Shown: in pieces, positions 16,961 to 26,350 of the stretch
Position numbering within the stretch: the stretch's first letter is position 1
Layout of the letters: the number at the start of each line of letters is the position of its first letter
NCBI GenBank assembly: GCA_017399685.1
Contig: JAFQBM010000014.1
Span: 54,046-118,045, forward strand
Direction: 5' to 3'
Length of the DNA stretch: 64,000 bases
From: Lachnospiraceae bacterium
GTDB lineage: Bacteria > Bacillota > Clostridia > Lachnospirales > Lachnospiraceae
The notes under the pieces: model-generated
Seen by the model: the letters and a program-made list of their open reading frames with translations, nothing else
The model's database searches: none
What the model was told of the DNA's origin: nothing
Program-made: the position numbers and the translations under genes

Positions 16961-17374
16961 TTAGATTCTTTTTCTTATTTTTTTCGCTAATTCCTGCAAT
17001 TCTTCCGAGTCTGCCTCAGCACCACTCTTAAAGTTAATTCCTACATCATCGCCGGCATAACGTGGAATCATATGCATATGAAAATGATTTACAGTCTGTC
17101 CTGCAGCTTCACCATTATTCTGCACTACATTCAATCCATCGCATTTTAATTCATTTTTCATTGCCCTAGCAACTTCCGTAGCCAATGAGAATAATTTTGA
17201 TGCAGTATCTGCATCCATATCAAATATATTGTCATAATGCTCTTTCGTAAGAATCAAAGCATGTCCCTTACTTACCGGAGCAATATCAAAAATAACTTTG
17301 AATTCAGAGTTCTCATAAATAGTTGCAGATGGGATAGTACCTTTCACGATACTACAAAATATACATCCATCCAT
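16961..17374 (-). CDS. HIT-family nucleotide-binding protein
   Basis: The product is 137 residues from MDGCIFCSIV, preceded by GGAGG at eight bases. The N-terminal CIFC is the zinc half-site common in HINT-type members, and the catalytic triad motif is HFHMHMIP near residue 97-104. HIT proteins hydrolyse or transfer nucleotidyl groups (purine phosphoramidates, dinucleoside polyphosphates). Intact and of usual length. Single gene, with its own terminator. Confidence 0.93.
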   Translation of the reverse strand: MDGCIFCSIVKGTIPSATIYENSEFKVIFDIAPVSKGHALILTKEHYDNIFDMDADTASKLFSLATEVARAMKNELKCDGLNVVQNNGEAAGQTVNHFHMHMIPRYAGDDVGINFKSGAEADSEELQELAKKIRKRI

Positions 17375-17572
17375 TTCTTCGTCCTCCATTCTTTTCCCAC
17401 TGTATAAATCCTCATCAATGGGACATCTTATCTATTTTAATACAAAATCATCCTGATTGCAAGAGTTCGATGAAACTTCTTTACATCAAAAGGTTGCACA
17501 GATTACTGTTCATATGTGAACAGTAACTATGCCAAGCCCTTTTCCAAAAGTGAAGGGTACCATCAAATGGTT

Positions 17573-20500
17573 CTATGCAAGAACCACACCTAATGTAACC
17601 TTTTCACCATTAATGTTCCATTCTTTTGAAATTTCAGTGGTTGCATCGTATTCTACTGAAACAGCCAATACATCCCCTTTAATTTCTTCTTCGTTCTTCT
17701 TTACCAATTCGGCAATCTTATCATTTCCGGAAACAAATATCTTAATTTTATCTGTTACCACAAAATCAGTATCTTTTCTCATGGTCTGAACTTTGGAAAT
17801 GATTTCACGAACGAATCCTTCTTCAATCAATTCATCTGTAAGTTCGATATCAAGTACCACCGTTACGTCACCTTCCTGCTTTGTTACATAACGTCCGGAC
17901 TGTGCAGTTTCAATTAACAAGTCATCCCTGGTAAGTTCCACGTTTACTCCATCCACATCAAACGTAATCATGCCCTTTTCATTCAGGTCTTTCATTGCCT
18001 TTGCACTATCGATATTTGTTAAAATTTCACGAATTTGATTTAACTGCTTTCCGTACTTTGGTCCAACTGTCTTCAACTGTGGTTTAAAGCTGTAAGTCGC
18101 AAAGTTAGAAACATCTTCCGTAAATTCTACCTTTTTCACATTCAATTCTTCTTCAATAATCTGTAAGAAGAACTGGTCTAATTCTTTTTCTGCATGAATA
18201 TACATAGAGCCAATTGGTTGTCTGTTCTTAATATTCGCTGCATTTCTTGCTGCACGTCCAAGTACTACTACCTTAAGCAGTTCATCCATATCCTGTTCTA
18301 ACTGCTTGTTAATCCATTCTTCTTTTGCCACTGGGAAGTCACATAAATGAACACTTTCCGGCGCAGAAGCATCCAGATGAATCACAAGATTCTGGTAAAT
18401 ATCTTCTGTCATAAATGGAATCATTGGAGCTGCAAGTTTTGAAACTGTTACCAATGCTTCGTATAAAGTCAGGTAAGCATTGATTTTATCCTGTTCCATT
18501 CCCTTTGCCCAGTAACGCTCTCTGCCACGTCTTACATACCAGTTGCTTAAGTCATCCACAAATTCAGCCAATACTCTTGAAGTTTCAGGAATCTTATAAT
18601 CCCCTAAGCACTGGTCTACGGTCTTTATCAAGCTGTTACACTTAGATAACAACCATTTATCCATCACAGACAATTTATCATATTCCAAAGTATACTTGGT
18701 AGCATCAAAGCCATCAATGTTTGCATATAAAACATAGAACGCGTAGGTATTCCATAAAGTTCCCATGAACTTTCTCTGACCTTCTACCACTGCACCCGCA
18801 TGAAAACGGTTTGGTAACCATGGAGCGGAATTCGAGTAGAAATACCAGCGAATAGCATCTGCACCATAAGTATTTAATGCTTCCATAGGGTCTACCGCAT
18901 TTCCCTTTGACTTAGACATCTTCTGTCCATTCTCATCCTGAACATGTCCTAAAACAATAACATTCTTATATGGTGCTTCATCAAAAATCAAAGTAGAAAT
19001 CGCCATCAAGGAATAGAACCATCCACGGGTCTGGTCTACTGCTTCTGAAATAAAGTCTGCCGGGAAGTTATCTTCAAAAATTTCTTTATTTTCAAATGGA
19101 TAATGCCATTGTGCAAAAGGCATGGCACCGGAGTCAAACCAACAGTCAATTACTTCGCTGACACGGGTCATTTCCTTACCACAATCCGGACAGGCAATGG
19201 TTACATCATCGATAAATGGACGGTGTAATTCAATATTTTCCGGACAGTTCTTTGACATGGACTTTAATTCTTCAATGGAACCGATGGCATGTTTCTTACC
19301 ACAGCTACATTCCCAGATATTCAGCGGAGTTCCCCAGTAACGATTACGGCTGATACCCCAGTCCTGTACATTTTCCAGCCAGTCGCCGAAACGTCCCTTA
19401 CCAATACTTTCCGGAATCCAGTTTACTTTATTATTATTCTTAATTAAATCCTCGCGAACCGCAGTCATCTTAATGAACCAGGTATCGCGGGCATAGTAAA
19501 TAAGCGGAGTATCGCATCTCCAGCAATGTGGATAACTATGTTCAAAGTTTGGAGCTGAGAATAATAATCCCTTATCCTCTAACATTTGAAGGATAGCATT
19601 GTCACCCTTCTTACAGAATACGCCGGCAAGTTCTGTTACTTCCGGAGTAAATTCACCCTTTTCATCTACTAACTGAACAAATGGCAGGTCATAATTACGT
19701 CCCACATTCGCATCGTCTTCACCGAAAGCAGGAGCGATATGAACTACACCGGTACCATCTGTTAAAGTAACATAAGTATCACAGGTTACATAATAAGCCT
19801 TCTTATCTACTTTCGCATAGTTAAATAATGGTTCGTATTCTTTGTATTCCAAATCCTTACCTGTATAAGTCTCTAAAACCGTTACTTCACCAGTAAGCAC
19901 AGTTTCAACCAATGCCTGTGCCATATAGTAAATCGTACCTTCATTATCCACTTTTACATAAGTTTCATTTGGGTTCACACAAAGAGCAACGTTCGATGGT
20001 AAAGTCCATGGTGTGGTAGTCCATGCTAAAATATAAGCATCTTCTCCCTTTACCTTAAACTTCGCAATGGCAGAACGTTCCTTTACATCCTTATATCCTT
20101 GTGCTACTTCGTGGCTGGATAATGGAGTTCCACATCTTGGACAATATGGCACAATCTTATATCCTTTATATAATAAGCCCTTTTCCCAAATTTTCTTAAG
20201 AGCCCACCATTCTGATTCAATAAAATTATTATCATAAGTTACATATGGGTCGTCCATATCTGCCCAGAAACCAACTTTTCCTGAGAACTCTTCCCACATG
20301 CCTTTGTATTTCCAAACACTTTCCTTACACTTTCCAATGAATGGTGCAAGTCCATATTCTTCGATTTGTTCTTTTCCATCAATTCCCAATAACTTTTCTA
20401 CTTCAAGTTCTACCGGAAGACCATGGGTATCCCATCCTGCCTTACGGATAATCTTATGACCTTTCATGGTCTGGTATCTAGGAATCATATCTTTAATAAC

Positions 20501-20686
20501 ACGAGTTAATACGTGTCCAATGTGTGGCTTTCCATTCGCAGTTGGAGGTCCATCATAAAATGTATAAGTCGGACATCCTTCCTTGGTATCAATACTCTTC
20601 TTAAAAATATCTTTTTCTTTCCAGAAATCTTCGATTTTCTTTTCTCTTTCTACAAAGTTCAAATTAGTAGATACTTTTTCATGCAT
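17573..20686 (-). CDS. ileS: Isoleucyl-tRNA synthetase
   Basis: The product is a 1037-residue class I synthetase that charges tRNA-Ile in the cytoplasm. Seen: PPTANGKPHIGHVLTRVIKD (HIGH motif) near residue 48-60, zinc-site cysteines C-x-x-C in PYCPRCGT and CSCGKK, the editing domain around TTTPWTLPSNVALC, and the KMSKSKGN loop near residue 595. The length and the anticodon-binding region match the long IleS type (as in archaea, eukaryotes and many Clostridia), which is often less sensitive to mupirocin. GGGAGG lies upstream of ATG. No T-box leader is apparent. Confidence 0.96.
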   Translation of the reverse strand: MHEKVSTNLNFVEREKKIEDFWKEKDIFKKSIDTKEGCPTYTFYDGPPTANGKPHIGHVLTRVIKDMIPRYQTMKGHKIIRKAGWDTHGLPVELEVEKLLGIDGKEQIEEYGLAPFIGKCKESVWKYKGMWEEFSGKVGFWADMDDPYVTYDNNFIESEWWALKKIWEKGLLYKGYKIVPYCPRCGTPLSSHEVAQGYKDVKERSAIAKFKVKGEDAYILAWTTTPWTLPSNVALCVNPNETYVKVDNEGTIYYMAQALVETVLTGEVTVLETYTGKDLEYKEYEPLFNYAKVDKKAYYVTCDTYVTLTDGTGVVHIAPAFGEDDANVGRNYDLPFVQLVDEKGEFTPEVTELAGVFCKKGDNAILQMLEDKGLLFSAPNFEHSYPHCWRCDTPLIYYARDTWFIKMTAVREDLIKNNNKVNWIPESIGKGRFGDWLENVQDWGISRNRYWGTPLNIWECSCGKKHAIGSIEELKSMSKNCPENIELHRPFIDDVTIACPDCGKEMTRVSEVIDCWFDSGAMPFAQWHYPFENKEIFEDNFPADFISEAVDQTRGWFYSLMAISTLIFDEAPYKNVIVLGHVQDENGQKMSKSKGNAVDPMEALNTYGADAIRWYFYSNSAPWLPNRFHAGAVVEGQRKFMGTLWNTYAFYVLYANIDGFDATKYTLEYDKLSVMDKWLLSKCNSLIKTVDQCLGDYKIPETSRVLAEFVDDLSNWYVRRGRERYWAKGMEQDKINAYLTLYEALVTVSKLAAPMIPFMTEDIYQNLVIHLDASAPESVHLCDFPVAKEEWINKQLEQDMDELLKVVVLGRAARNAANIKNRQPIGSMYIHAEKELDQFFLQIIEEELNVKKVEFTEDVSNFATYSFKPQLKTVGPKYGKQLNQIREILTNIDSAKAMKDLNEKGMITFDVDGVNVELTRDDLLIETAQSGRYVTKQEGDVTVVLDIELTDELIEEGFVREIISKVQTMRKDTDFVVTDKIKIFVSGNDKIAELVKKNEEEIKGDVLAVSVEYDATTEISKEWNINGEKVTLGVVLA

Positions 20687-20714
20687 ATCTTTCCGTTACC
20701 TCCCTTAGAGTAAA

Positions 20715-20743
20715 ATGCTTTCGTCCAATCCGGGCGAAAGCAT
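20715..20743 (-). promoter_or_regulatory. Hairpin in the ileS leader
   Basis: ATGCTTTCG pairs with CGAAAGCAT around an 11-base loop, followed by TTTACTC and then the ileS ribosome site. Could be a weak attenuator. The specifier loop and the antiterminator T-box sequence expected of a T-box are not visible here. Confidence 0.35.
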
Positions 20744-20809
20744 ATTCACAGATACTACCATTATAAGTCCAAGTGTCTGCTAAAGTCAATAAAAACAAAG
20801 AGAAAAATC

Positions 20810-20857
20810 AAAAAAGAAGTATCACAAGGCAACTAACATTTCGCCGCCTCGCGATAC
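20810..20857 (-). terminator. Terminator after the glycyl-radical subunit gene
   Basis: On the minus strand GTATCGCGAGGC pairs over 12 bp (two G-U) with GCCTTGTGATAC, followed by TTCTTTTTT. It ends the pyruvate formate-lyase transcript. Confidence 0.8.
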
Positions 20858-20920
20858 TCCTTCTATCACTAATTCTCAACGATTCACGGATTGCTATGCC
20901 GTCCGTAATCTCATGTTTTA

Positions 20921-21166
20921 TTACATTCCTTCGTGGAAAGTACGAGAAATAACATCATCTTGTTGTTCTTTTGTCAACTTGATGAAGTTTACTGCATATC
21001 CAGATACACGGATTGTTAACTGTGGATATTTTTCAGGATGAGCCTGAGCATCTTGTAATGTTTCTCTATTTAATACGTTAACATTTAAGTGATGTCCACC
21101 TTTTACTGCATATCCGTCTAACATTGCTACTAAATTATCAACTTGTTGTGCACTAACTTCTACCAT
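20921..21166 (-). CDS. grcA: Autonomous glycyl-radical domain of pyruvate formate-lyase (GrcA-like)
   Basis: The product is 81 residues. [34 protein letters not shown] and the glycyl-radical motif [11 protein letters not shown] match the C-terminal radical domain of pyruvate formate-lyase, normally part of the same chain. The glycine of RVSGYAV carries the radical made by a radical-SAM activase. The upstream lyase gene stops before this domain, so the enzyme is reconstituted from two chains. AAAGGAGG precedes the ATG. No activase gene lies nearby. In E. coli a comparable protein (YfiD/GrcA) repairs damaged PFL; here it appears obligatory. Confidence 0.88.
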   Translation of the reverse strand: MVEVSAQQVDNLVAMLDGYAVKGGHHLNVNVLNRETLQDAQAHPEKYPQLTIRVSGYAVNFIKLTKEQQDDVISRTFHEGM

Positions 21167-21199
21167 TTTTCTATTATCCTCCTTTTAAAATACTTCCTT

Positions 21200-21400
21200 C
21201 TAATTTTCTGCTTCGTCAATTCCTTCGTGGAGGGTAGGCACTGCACATGCCAAATTACCCTTCGCGCAATCCAGACAACCCATCTGTTCTACAGCCAGGT
21301 CCTCTGCTCCCTCCTTCACCTCCACGCTCATATGACCGCTTCCGCTTTCTGACAAGGAATCCAGCATCGCTACAATATCTTCAATTCTTTGTTCGTCCAT
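21200..21400 (-). CDS. Small paralogue of the glycyl-radical domain lacking the radical motif
   Basis: The product is 66 residues. RIEDIVAMLDSLSESGSGHM aligns with the start of the adjacent GrcA-like protein ([20 protein letters not shown]), and its end TLHEGID matches TFHEGM. The middle is replaced by a Cys-bearing stretch (MGCLDCAKGNLACAV) and there is no RVSGY motif, so it cannot carry a radical. It sits between the lyase core and the radical subunit with a fair ribosome site (GAAGG), so is probably translated. Possible roles: metal or redox-sensing partner, or a relic. I do not know a described function. Confidence 0.6.
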   Translation of the reverse strand: MDEQRIEDIVAMLDSLSESGSGHMSVEVKEGAEDLAVEQMGCLDCAKGNLACAVPTLHEGIDEAEN

Positions 21401-21411
21401 ATGGAACCTTC

Positions 21412-23496
21412 TTACATATTTAAGTCGATATCTAAATCTCCAGCAAATACTTTATCTTCTTTTCCAAGAGCACCTGGGATAATAGTAAAGGTATTAGAAA
21501 TACCATCCTGTGCATCCTTGAATGGTAACTTAGCTACTGATGATAAGGATGCTAAAGCACCGTTCTTATCACGTCCGTGCATTGGGTTAGCACCTGGAGC
21601 GAATGGTTGACCCTTAACACGTCCGTCTGGAGTAGAACCAGTTGCCTTACCGTAAGTTACGTTTGAAGTGATAGTTAAGATAGAAGTGGTTGGAACACCA
21701 TCTCTGTATGTATGGTGGCTTCTAACCATATTCATGAATTTTTCAAGAATTTCTACTGCAATACTATCTACACGGTCATCATTGTTACCGTATTTAGGGA
21801 ATTCACCCTCTACTTCGTATCCAAGAGCTACATTTGTAGCAACTACCTTTTCTTCACCGGTTGCTTTATCTTTTGCCTTAATATCTCCTCTTACAACCTT
21901 AACTTTAGCGTATTTGATTGCTGATAAGGAGTCCGCGATTACTGATAAACCAGCGATACCTGTTGCAAAGTATCTCTTAACTTCTTTATCATGTAATGCC
22001 ATTTGAGCTTTTTCGTAGCAGTATTTGTCATGCATATAGTGAATTACATTTAATGTATTTACATATAATTCTGCTAACCAAGCCATCATATCTTCGTATC
22101 TTTCCATTACTTCATCATAGCTTAAGTATTCAGAAGTGATTGGTCTGTACTTAGGACCTACCTGAGCACCTGTAACTTCATCGATACCACCATTGATAGC
22201 GTATAATAAACATTTTGCAAGGTTTGCACGAGCTCCGAAGAACTGCATTTCCTTACCAACTCTCATAGAAGATACACAACATGCGATTGCGTAATCATCA
22301 CCGTGAGTTACTCTCATCATATCATCGTTTTCATATTGGAAAGATGAGCTCTTAATAGACATCTTTGCACAATATTTCTTCCAAGCCATTGGAAGTCTTG
22401 TAGACCAAAGTACAGTTAAGTTTGGTTCTGGAGCTGCTCCTAAGTTGTCTAATGTATTTAAGTAACGGAAAGACATCTTAGTTACCAAAGAACGTCCGTC
22501 GATACCAACACCACCAAGAGATTCCGTTACCCAAGTAGGATCTCCTGCGAATAATGCATTGTATTCTGGTGTACGTGCAAACTTAACAAGTCTTAACTTC
22601 ATTACAAAGTGATCTACGAATTCCTGAATTTGTTCTTCAGTGAATGTTCCGTTCTTTAAGTCTCTTTCTGCGTAGATATCCATGAAAGTAGAAGTACGTC
22701 CAAGTGACATTGCTGCACCATTTTGTTCCTTAACTGCTGCTAAGTAACCAAAGTAAGTAGCCTGAATAGCTTCCTGTACGTTAGTTGCTGGCTTAGAAAT
22801 ATCACATCCGTAGCTAGCTGCCATAACTTTCATTTCTTTTAATGCTCTGATTTGTTCTGATAATTCTTCACGAATACGAATTACATCATCCGTCATAGTC
22901 TTTGGTGTAGTAGCTTTTTGCTTTTCTTTGTCTTCGATTAAGCGGTCGATACCGTATAAAGCTACACGACGGTAGTCACCGATGATACGTCCACGTCCGT
23001 AAGCATCTGGAAGACCAGTAATGATATGGTTTGTACGAGCTTTTCTCATTTCTGGAGTGTAAACATCGAATACACCAGCGTTATGAGTTTTTCTATGTGT
23101 AGTGAAGAATTCAGAAATTTCAGGGTCTACCTGGTATCCATTATCTGAACAAGCCTTTTCTGCCATACGGATACCACCATAAGGCTGCATAGATCTCTTG
23201 AATGGCTTATCTGTCTGGAAACCAACGATTTTTTCAAGATCTTTGTTTAAGTAACCAGGTCCGTGTGAAGTAATCGTAGATACAATCTTAGTATCCATAT
23301 CTAATACACCGCCTGCAGCGATTTCCTGCTTAGTTAAATCCATAACCTGATCCCACAAAGTCTTAGTTGCTTCTGTAGGTCCGCATAAGAATGATTCATC
23401 TCCATCATATGGAGTATAGTTCTTCTGGATGAAGTCTCTAACATCGATTTCTTCTGTCCATTTACCACCTACAAAATCTTTCCATTCTGTTCTCAT
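21412..23496 (-). CDS. pflB: Pyruvate formate-lyase core chain lacking the glycyl-radical domain
   Basis: The product is 694 residues from [13 protein letters not shown], chosen because AAAGGAGG lies 11 bases before it. The catalytic pair is seen in [16 protein letters not shown] (adjacent cysteines). The chain ends at [11 protein letters not shown], before the region that in usual PFL (about 740-760 residues) carries the glycyl radical. That domain is encoded separately at 20921-21166. PFL splits pyruvate plus CoA into acetyl-CoA and formate in anaerobic fermentation. A strong sigma-A promoter lies at 23626-23654. Confidence 0.95.
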   Translation of the reverse strand: MRTEWKDFVGGKWTEEIDVRDFIQKNYTPYDGDESFLCGPTEATKTLWDQVMDLTKQEIAAGGVLDMDTKIVSTITSHGPGYLNKDLEKIVGFQTDKPFKRSMQPYGGIRMAEKACSDNGYQVDPEISEFFTTHRKTHNAGVFDVYTPEMRKARTNHIITGLPDAYGRGRIIGDYRRVALYGIDRLIEDKEKQKATTPKTMTDDVIRIREELSEQIRALKEMKVMAASYGCDISKPATNVQEAIQATYFGYLAAVKEQNGAAMSLGRTSTFMDIYAERDLKNGTFTEEQIQEFVDHFVMKLRLVKFARTPEYNALFAGDPTWVTESLGGVGIDGRSLVTKMSFRYLNTLDNLGAAPEPNLTVLWSTRLPMAWKKYCAKMSIKSSSFQYENDDMMRVTHGDDYAIACCVSSMRVGKEMQFFGARANLAKCLLYAINGGIDEVTGAQVGPKYRPITSEYLSYDEVMERYEDMMAWLAELYVNTLNVIHYMHDKYCYEKAQMALHDKEVKRYFATGIAGLSVIADSLSAIKYAKVKVVRGDIKAKDKATGEEKVVATNVALGYEVEGEFPKYGNNDDRVDSIAVEILEKFMNMVRSHHTYRDGVPTTSILTITSNVTYGKATGSTPDGRVKGQPFAPGANPMHGRDKNGALASLSSVAKLPFKDAQDGISNTFTIIPGALGKEDKVFAGDLDIDLNM

Positions 23497-23625
23497 TTTA
23501 ATAAATTCCTCCTTTAAGTTTGTGTCAAATGACAATTAATGTGTATCATCATGGCAGCTAACTGCCGCAAACCACGCATTCATCACAGTTTTCTGCGACA
23601 GAACACCCCTTGGTATCGTACTTTT

Positions 23626-23654
23626 ATTATATATGGATATTGTATACACGTCAA
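23626..23654 (-). promoter_or_regulatory. Sigma-A promoter of pflB
   Basis: TTGACG (23649-23654), 17-base spacer, TATAAT (23626-23631) on the minus strand, 130 bases before the pflB start. Near-consensus, in keeping with an abundant fermentation enzyme. Confidence 0.75.
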
Positions 23655-23735
23655 CCGATTTCCTCACTTTTTCTTGTTTTTTTTTCGGTACAAAGACGTG
23701 ATAACAACTGCGAAAAATGTATATTTTTCCTACTA

Positions 23736-24389
23736 TTATTCCATTGTTTCTTCTATTGAAATCAGTTCCTGCAATTTTTCTGATAACAATCCACGCAACA
23801 CCTCCTTGTGTTCCCTCAATTGCTCATCAGTTCCTATCATCATTTCAGAAAATTTCGCTTCTCCAGATTTTCTGCGTAATACCAAATCCAACTTTTTGGA
23901 TTTGGCTGAATTTAGTTCATTACCTTTTAACAATGTCATCGGTTTTGCCTTACCTGCAACTACAAAACCCAAAGTTGCACTTACATTACCGGCAGCTAAA
24001 GAACAACGAATTCTATTCTTTTCAAAATCCTCCTCTACCAATGTGCCAATGCCAAACATATTCATAATCGCAGGTAATGAATTAATTTTTCTTCTGACAG
24101 AACCCTTTACTTCACTTTCGTTCTGCCCTTTTTTACAAAAATCAAAATCATTCTCTTCCAAAGTACCATCACAACATTTTTCAAAAAATGTTGTTGCATC
24201 CAATCCAGTATGTACTCCCGTAAGATGTAAATAATTATCCTCATATGCAGCTACAATATAATACTCACTTTTCTGAAATGCTTTTGAGGAAAGCAAATAC
24301 TCATAATTTACATAATATTTTTTATAGGAATACGCATTGTTAATTAACGCTTCCTTCACACGCTCTTTAAAGCTCTTTTGTTCCGTCAT
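23736..24389 (-). CDS. PBECR4-like nuclease, candidate toxin of an RNA-antitoxin system
   Basis: The product is 217 residues. YYIVAAYEDNYLHLTGVHTG, then FFEKCCDGTLEENDFDFCKK and VKGSVRRKINSLP, are the pattern I associate with the PBECR4 domain of the barnase/EndoU/colicin/RelE-like RNase group. The C-terminal third has a further beta segment and a helical tail. GGGAGG lies five bases before ATG. Directly upstream on the same strand lie an intrinsic terminator, two 33-base pseudoknot-forming repeats and a near-consensus promoter: the order found in type III toxin-antitoxin loci. Known: type III toxins are RNases bound by repeat RNA. Inferred: this is the toxin. Family call is from memory, moderately sure. 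Confidence 0.7.
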   Translation of the reverse strand: MTEQKSFKERVKEALINNAYSYKKYYVNYEYLLSSKAFQKSEYYIVAAYEDNYLHLTGVHTGLDATTFFEKCCDGTLEENDFDFCKKGQNESEVKGSVRRKINSLPAIMNMFGIGTLVEEDFEKNRIRCSLAAGNVSATLGFVVAGKAKPMTLLKGNELNSAKSKKLDLVLRRKSGEAKFSEMMIGTDEQLREHKEVLRGLLSEKLQELISIEETME

Positions 24390-24404
24390 TATTCCTCCCA
24401 GACA

Positions 24405-24436
24405 TAAAATAAAAGGACGACTTCGCAGTCATCCTT
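24405..24436 (-). terminator. Terminator between repeat RNA and toxin gene
   Basis: On the minus strand AAGGATGACT pairs with AGTCGTCCTT (10 bp, one G-U) around GCGA, followed by TTTATTTT. It separates the repeat RNA from the toxin start by 16 bases, as in type III systems where partial termination keeps RNA in excess. Confidence 0.85.
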
Positions 24437-24549
24437 CTACTAATTTTCCACAGTTTATTCTGCAATGGAAATGGGTTTTCGGTCTCCATCCCGACCACTG
24501 GAACAGGTTTATGGTCTCTGTTCCGACCATCTTTAGTATCTCTTCTTGT
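24408..24549 (-). ncRNA. Candidate antitoxin RNA with two pseudoknot repeats
   Basis: The predicted RNA runs from about 24549 to the terminator. Repeat A is 24499-24531 and repeat B 24466-24498, 33 bases each. In A, ATGGTC (24525-24530) pairs with GACCAT (24511-24516) and the loop bases GGAACAG pair perfectly with CTGTTCC (24500-24506), forming an H-type pseudoknot. In B the loop is GGGATGG and the downstream strand CCATTTCC, which pairs with one bulge and one G-U, so loop and partner strand changed together. This is how ToxI and AntiQ RNAs are built. No similarity to a named RNA family is claimed. Confidence 0.7.
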
Positions 24550-24555
24550 AATTAT

Positions 24556-24584
24556 ATTATACGCTACATTGTGTCAATAGTCAA
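24556..24584 (-). promoter_or_regulatory. Sigma-A promoter of the repeat RNA and toxin
   Basis: TTGACT (24579-24584), 17-base spacer, TATAAT (24556-24561) on the minus strand; transcription would start about seven bases before the first repeat region. Confidence 0.8.
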
Positions 24585-24782
24585 AACATTTTTCGCACAG
24601 CACTATTATCCCTCATTTATTATAACTATTCATACTTAAATTATATGATAACAAAATAAAAAAGAAACCTTTGAATTCTCCCTAATCATGATTTTATCAG
24701 TCGACATATTATCCAAAAACCATTTTCATAATTCAGAATAATTGCATTTGATAAAACCTTTATCCAATTTCCATATTTTGTT

Positions 24783-26222
24783 TTAATATATTTGTGATAA
24801 TCTTTGCTTTAACACATTTAATAATTGTACTTGCAGTTCTTTTTTTTCCAGTTCTTTTTTTTGCAATTCTTCTTTCTTCAATGCCTCTTTTGTTAATTCT
24901 TCTTTTAAGCGTTTATTTTCTAGAATTTGTCTTTGAATTACAGAATCATTAATATTTTTTTGTGCTTTATAACTATTCAGCAATTTTTCTATTTCATCCA
25001 AATCATAAGTATTATCAGATAAATTTTTTGTTTCTAAACTTTCTATATATCTTAACAACATATCTATTTTAATAACTGGAATATCGCAGTTTTCTTCACC
25101 TTCTAAAATTGCATCATGGTGTGCTATACAAATAATGTCATAAATATCTTTATCAGGTATAATATCTTTGACAATACTTTTTACAAGAGCATGATGCCTA
25201 TCGATTTGAGAGATAGGACTATTTTCTCCAGATTCATTACCATCTACTATCCTTATCCAATTTCCATTAGGTTTTATCACTATTTTACCCTTGTAATACT
25301 TTGTCTCAATAAGATATAAACCATGTTTTCCTATTACAATATGGTCAAATTCTTGTGCTTCGCTTCTAAACATAGAATTTCTTAAAAGAATTACAGATTT
25401 TCCATAATTATTTATACAATTTTTTTTAAGAATTCTAAAATCGTCTGACAGCCAACTCAATTGATATTCAACTGCTTTTTCTCCCGCATCACCAAAATCC
25501 GCTGTTTTAATTGTTGTCATTTTAGGATTTGTTCTTACAACAGATGGTTGTTGTGTCAGAATATTTCTTTGTTGAATTACTCTAGTAACATTTTTCAAAA
25601 TATCTTCGTATATATTTCCAAGTTCAATAACTTCATCCTTAAGTAAATTTGCTAACTGTACATGAGTTCTGACTTCCCGCGTAAGTTTTTTTGTATACTG
25701 CTCCATTTCTATTAAATCGGTATCAGTGAGTCCTTTGAGTTTACTTTCTGTATAAATTGAATTCCTCTCTATTTTGTATTTTTGATTGTGGCTTTCATAG
25801 TATGCACCATATAAACGCTCCATAACTTCTACATCTTCAAACTTTTGATATAAATGCATTTTTTCAGAATTCAAAAATCTATCCACATCTTGAAAAGAAT
25901 AACACTTGTCATCTCTTAAAATCAATTTATACCTTTCGTCTCGCTCGGGGTAACAAAATAAATTAAATACAAATAAACCGGTTGAACTCCCATCAAACGC
26001 CCTGACATATGACTCAATATAGGATAAATAGCGTTTTTTTAAATTGTCAAATTCTGTTTTACTATTACATATAAAGAAAGATTCTCCATCTGGTAGAATA
26101 AGTTCTATATATTTAAGAATCACTATTTTTTCTTTTACCTGTTTAAAAATTCCCTTCACATGTTTATTCTGCACAACAAATCCTTTTCGATACCCGACAA
26201 ACTGTTTCTGTGAAAATGCCAT
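24783..26222 (-). CDS. NERD-domain protein with C-terminal coiled coil
   Basis: The product is 479 residues. A central NERD (nuclease-related) domain is seen from about residue 243: GDAGEKAVEYQL, then EFDHIVIGKHGLYLIETKYY, with the D and E-x-K residues of a PD-(D/E)XK-like active site. The N-terminal 240 residues are unfamiliar alpha/beta sequence with heptad-like segments; the C-terminus (435-479) is a Lys/Glu coiled coil. Divergent from a small XRE regulator with two matched operators between them, so probably repressed by it. NERD proteins occur in defence and plasmid contexts; a defence role is plausible, not shown. Confidence 0.72.
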   Translation of the reverse strand: MAFSQKQFVGYRKGFVVQNKHVKGIFKQVKEKIVILKYIELILPDGESFFICNSKTEFDNLKKRYLSYIESYVRAFDGSSTGLFVFNLFCYPERDERYKLILRDDKCYSFQDVDRFLNSEKMHLYQKFEDVEVMERLYGAYYESHNQKYKIERNSIYTESKLKGLTDTDLIEMEQYTKKLTREVRTHVQLANLLKDEVIELGNIYEDILKNVTRVIQQRNILTQQPSVVRTNPKMTTIKTADFGDAGEKAVEYQLSWLSDDFRILKKNCINNYGKSVILLRNSMFRSEAQEFDHIVIGKHGLYLIETKYYKGKIVIKPNGNWIRIVDGNESGENSPISQIDRHHALVKSIVKDIIPDKDIYDIICIAHHDAILEGEENCDIPVIKIDMLLRYIESLETKNLSDNTYDLDEIEKLLNSYKAQKNINDSVIQRQILENKRLKEELTKEALKKEELQKKELEKKELQVQLLNVLKQRLSQIY

Positions 26223-26247
26223 TCAAAACCCACCCTTCAATATATTT

Positions 26248-26266
26248 TGACATCTGGTAAATGTCA
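26248..26266. promoter_or_regulatory. Operator candidate O1
   Basis: TGACA-N9-TGTCA at 26248-26266, extended by outer T and A (TTGACAT and ATGTCAA arms). Lies in the divergent region between the NERD and XRE genes. Confidence 0.6.
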
Positions 26267-26300
26267 ATTATATTTAAATATTACCATATACTTTGAATTA

Positions 26301-26319
26301 TGACAAGCACTGCGTGTCA
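26301..26319. promoter_or_regulatory. Operator candidate O2
   Basis: TGACA-N9-TGTCA again, 53 bp from O1 centre to centre, which is about five helical turns. A small XRE dimer binding both could loop or cooperatively repress both genes. Confidence 0.6.
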
Positions 26320-26350
26320 AATTTCATTATGATAGAGGAATATTAACACT

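Noticed and set aside
20687..20900. T-box leader for ileS
   Set aside because: Too short a leader and no recognisable T-box sequence or specifier stem; only a simple hairpin is seen.
24466..24531. Two-copy repeat as a minimal CRISPR array
   Set aside because: The units are contiguous without unique spacers and each folds as a pseudoknot; no cas genes.
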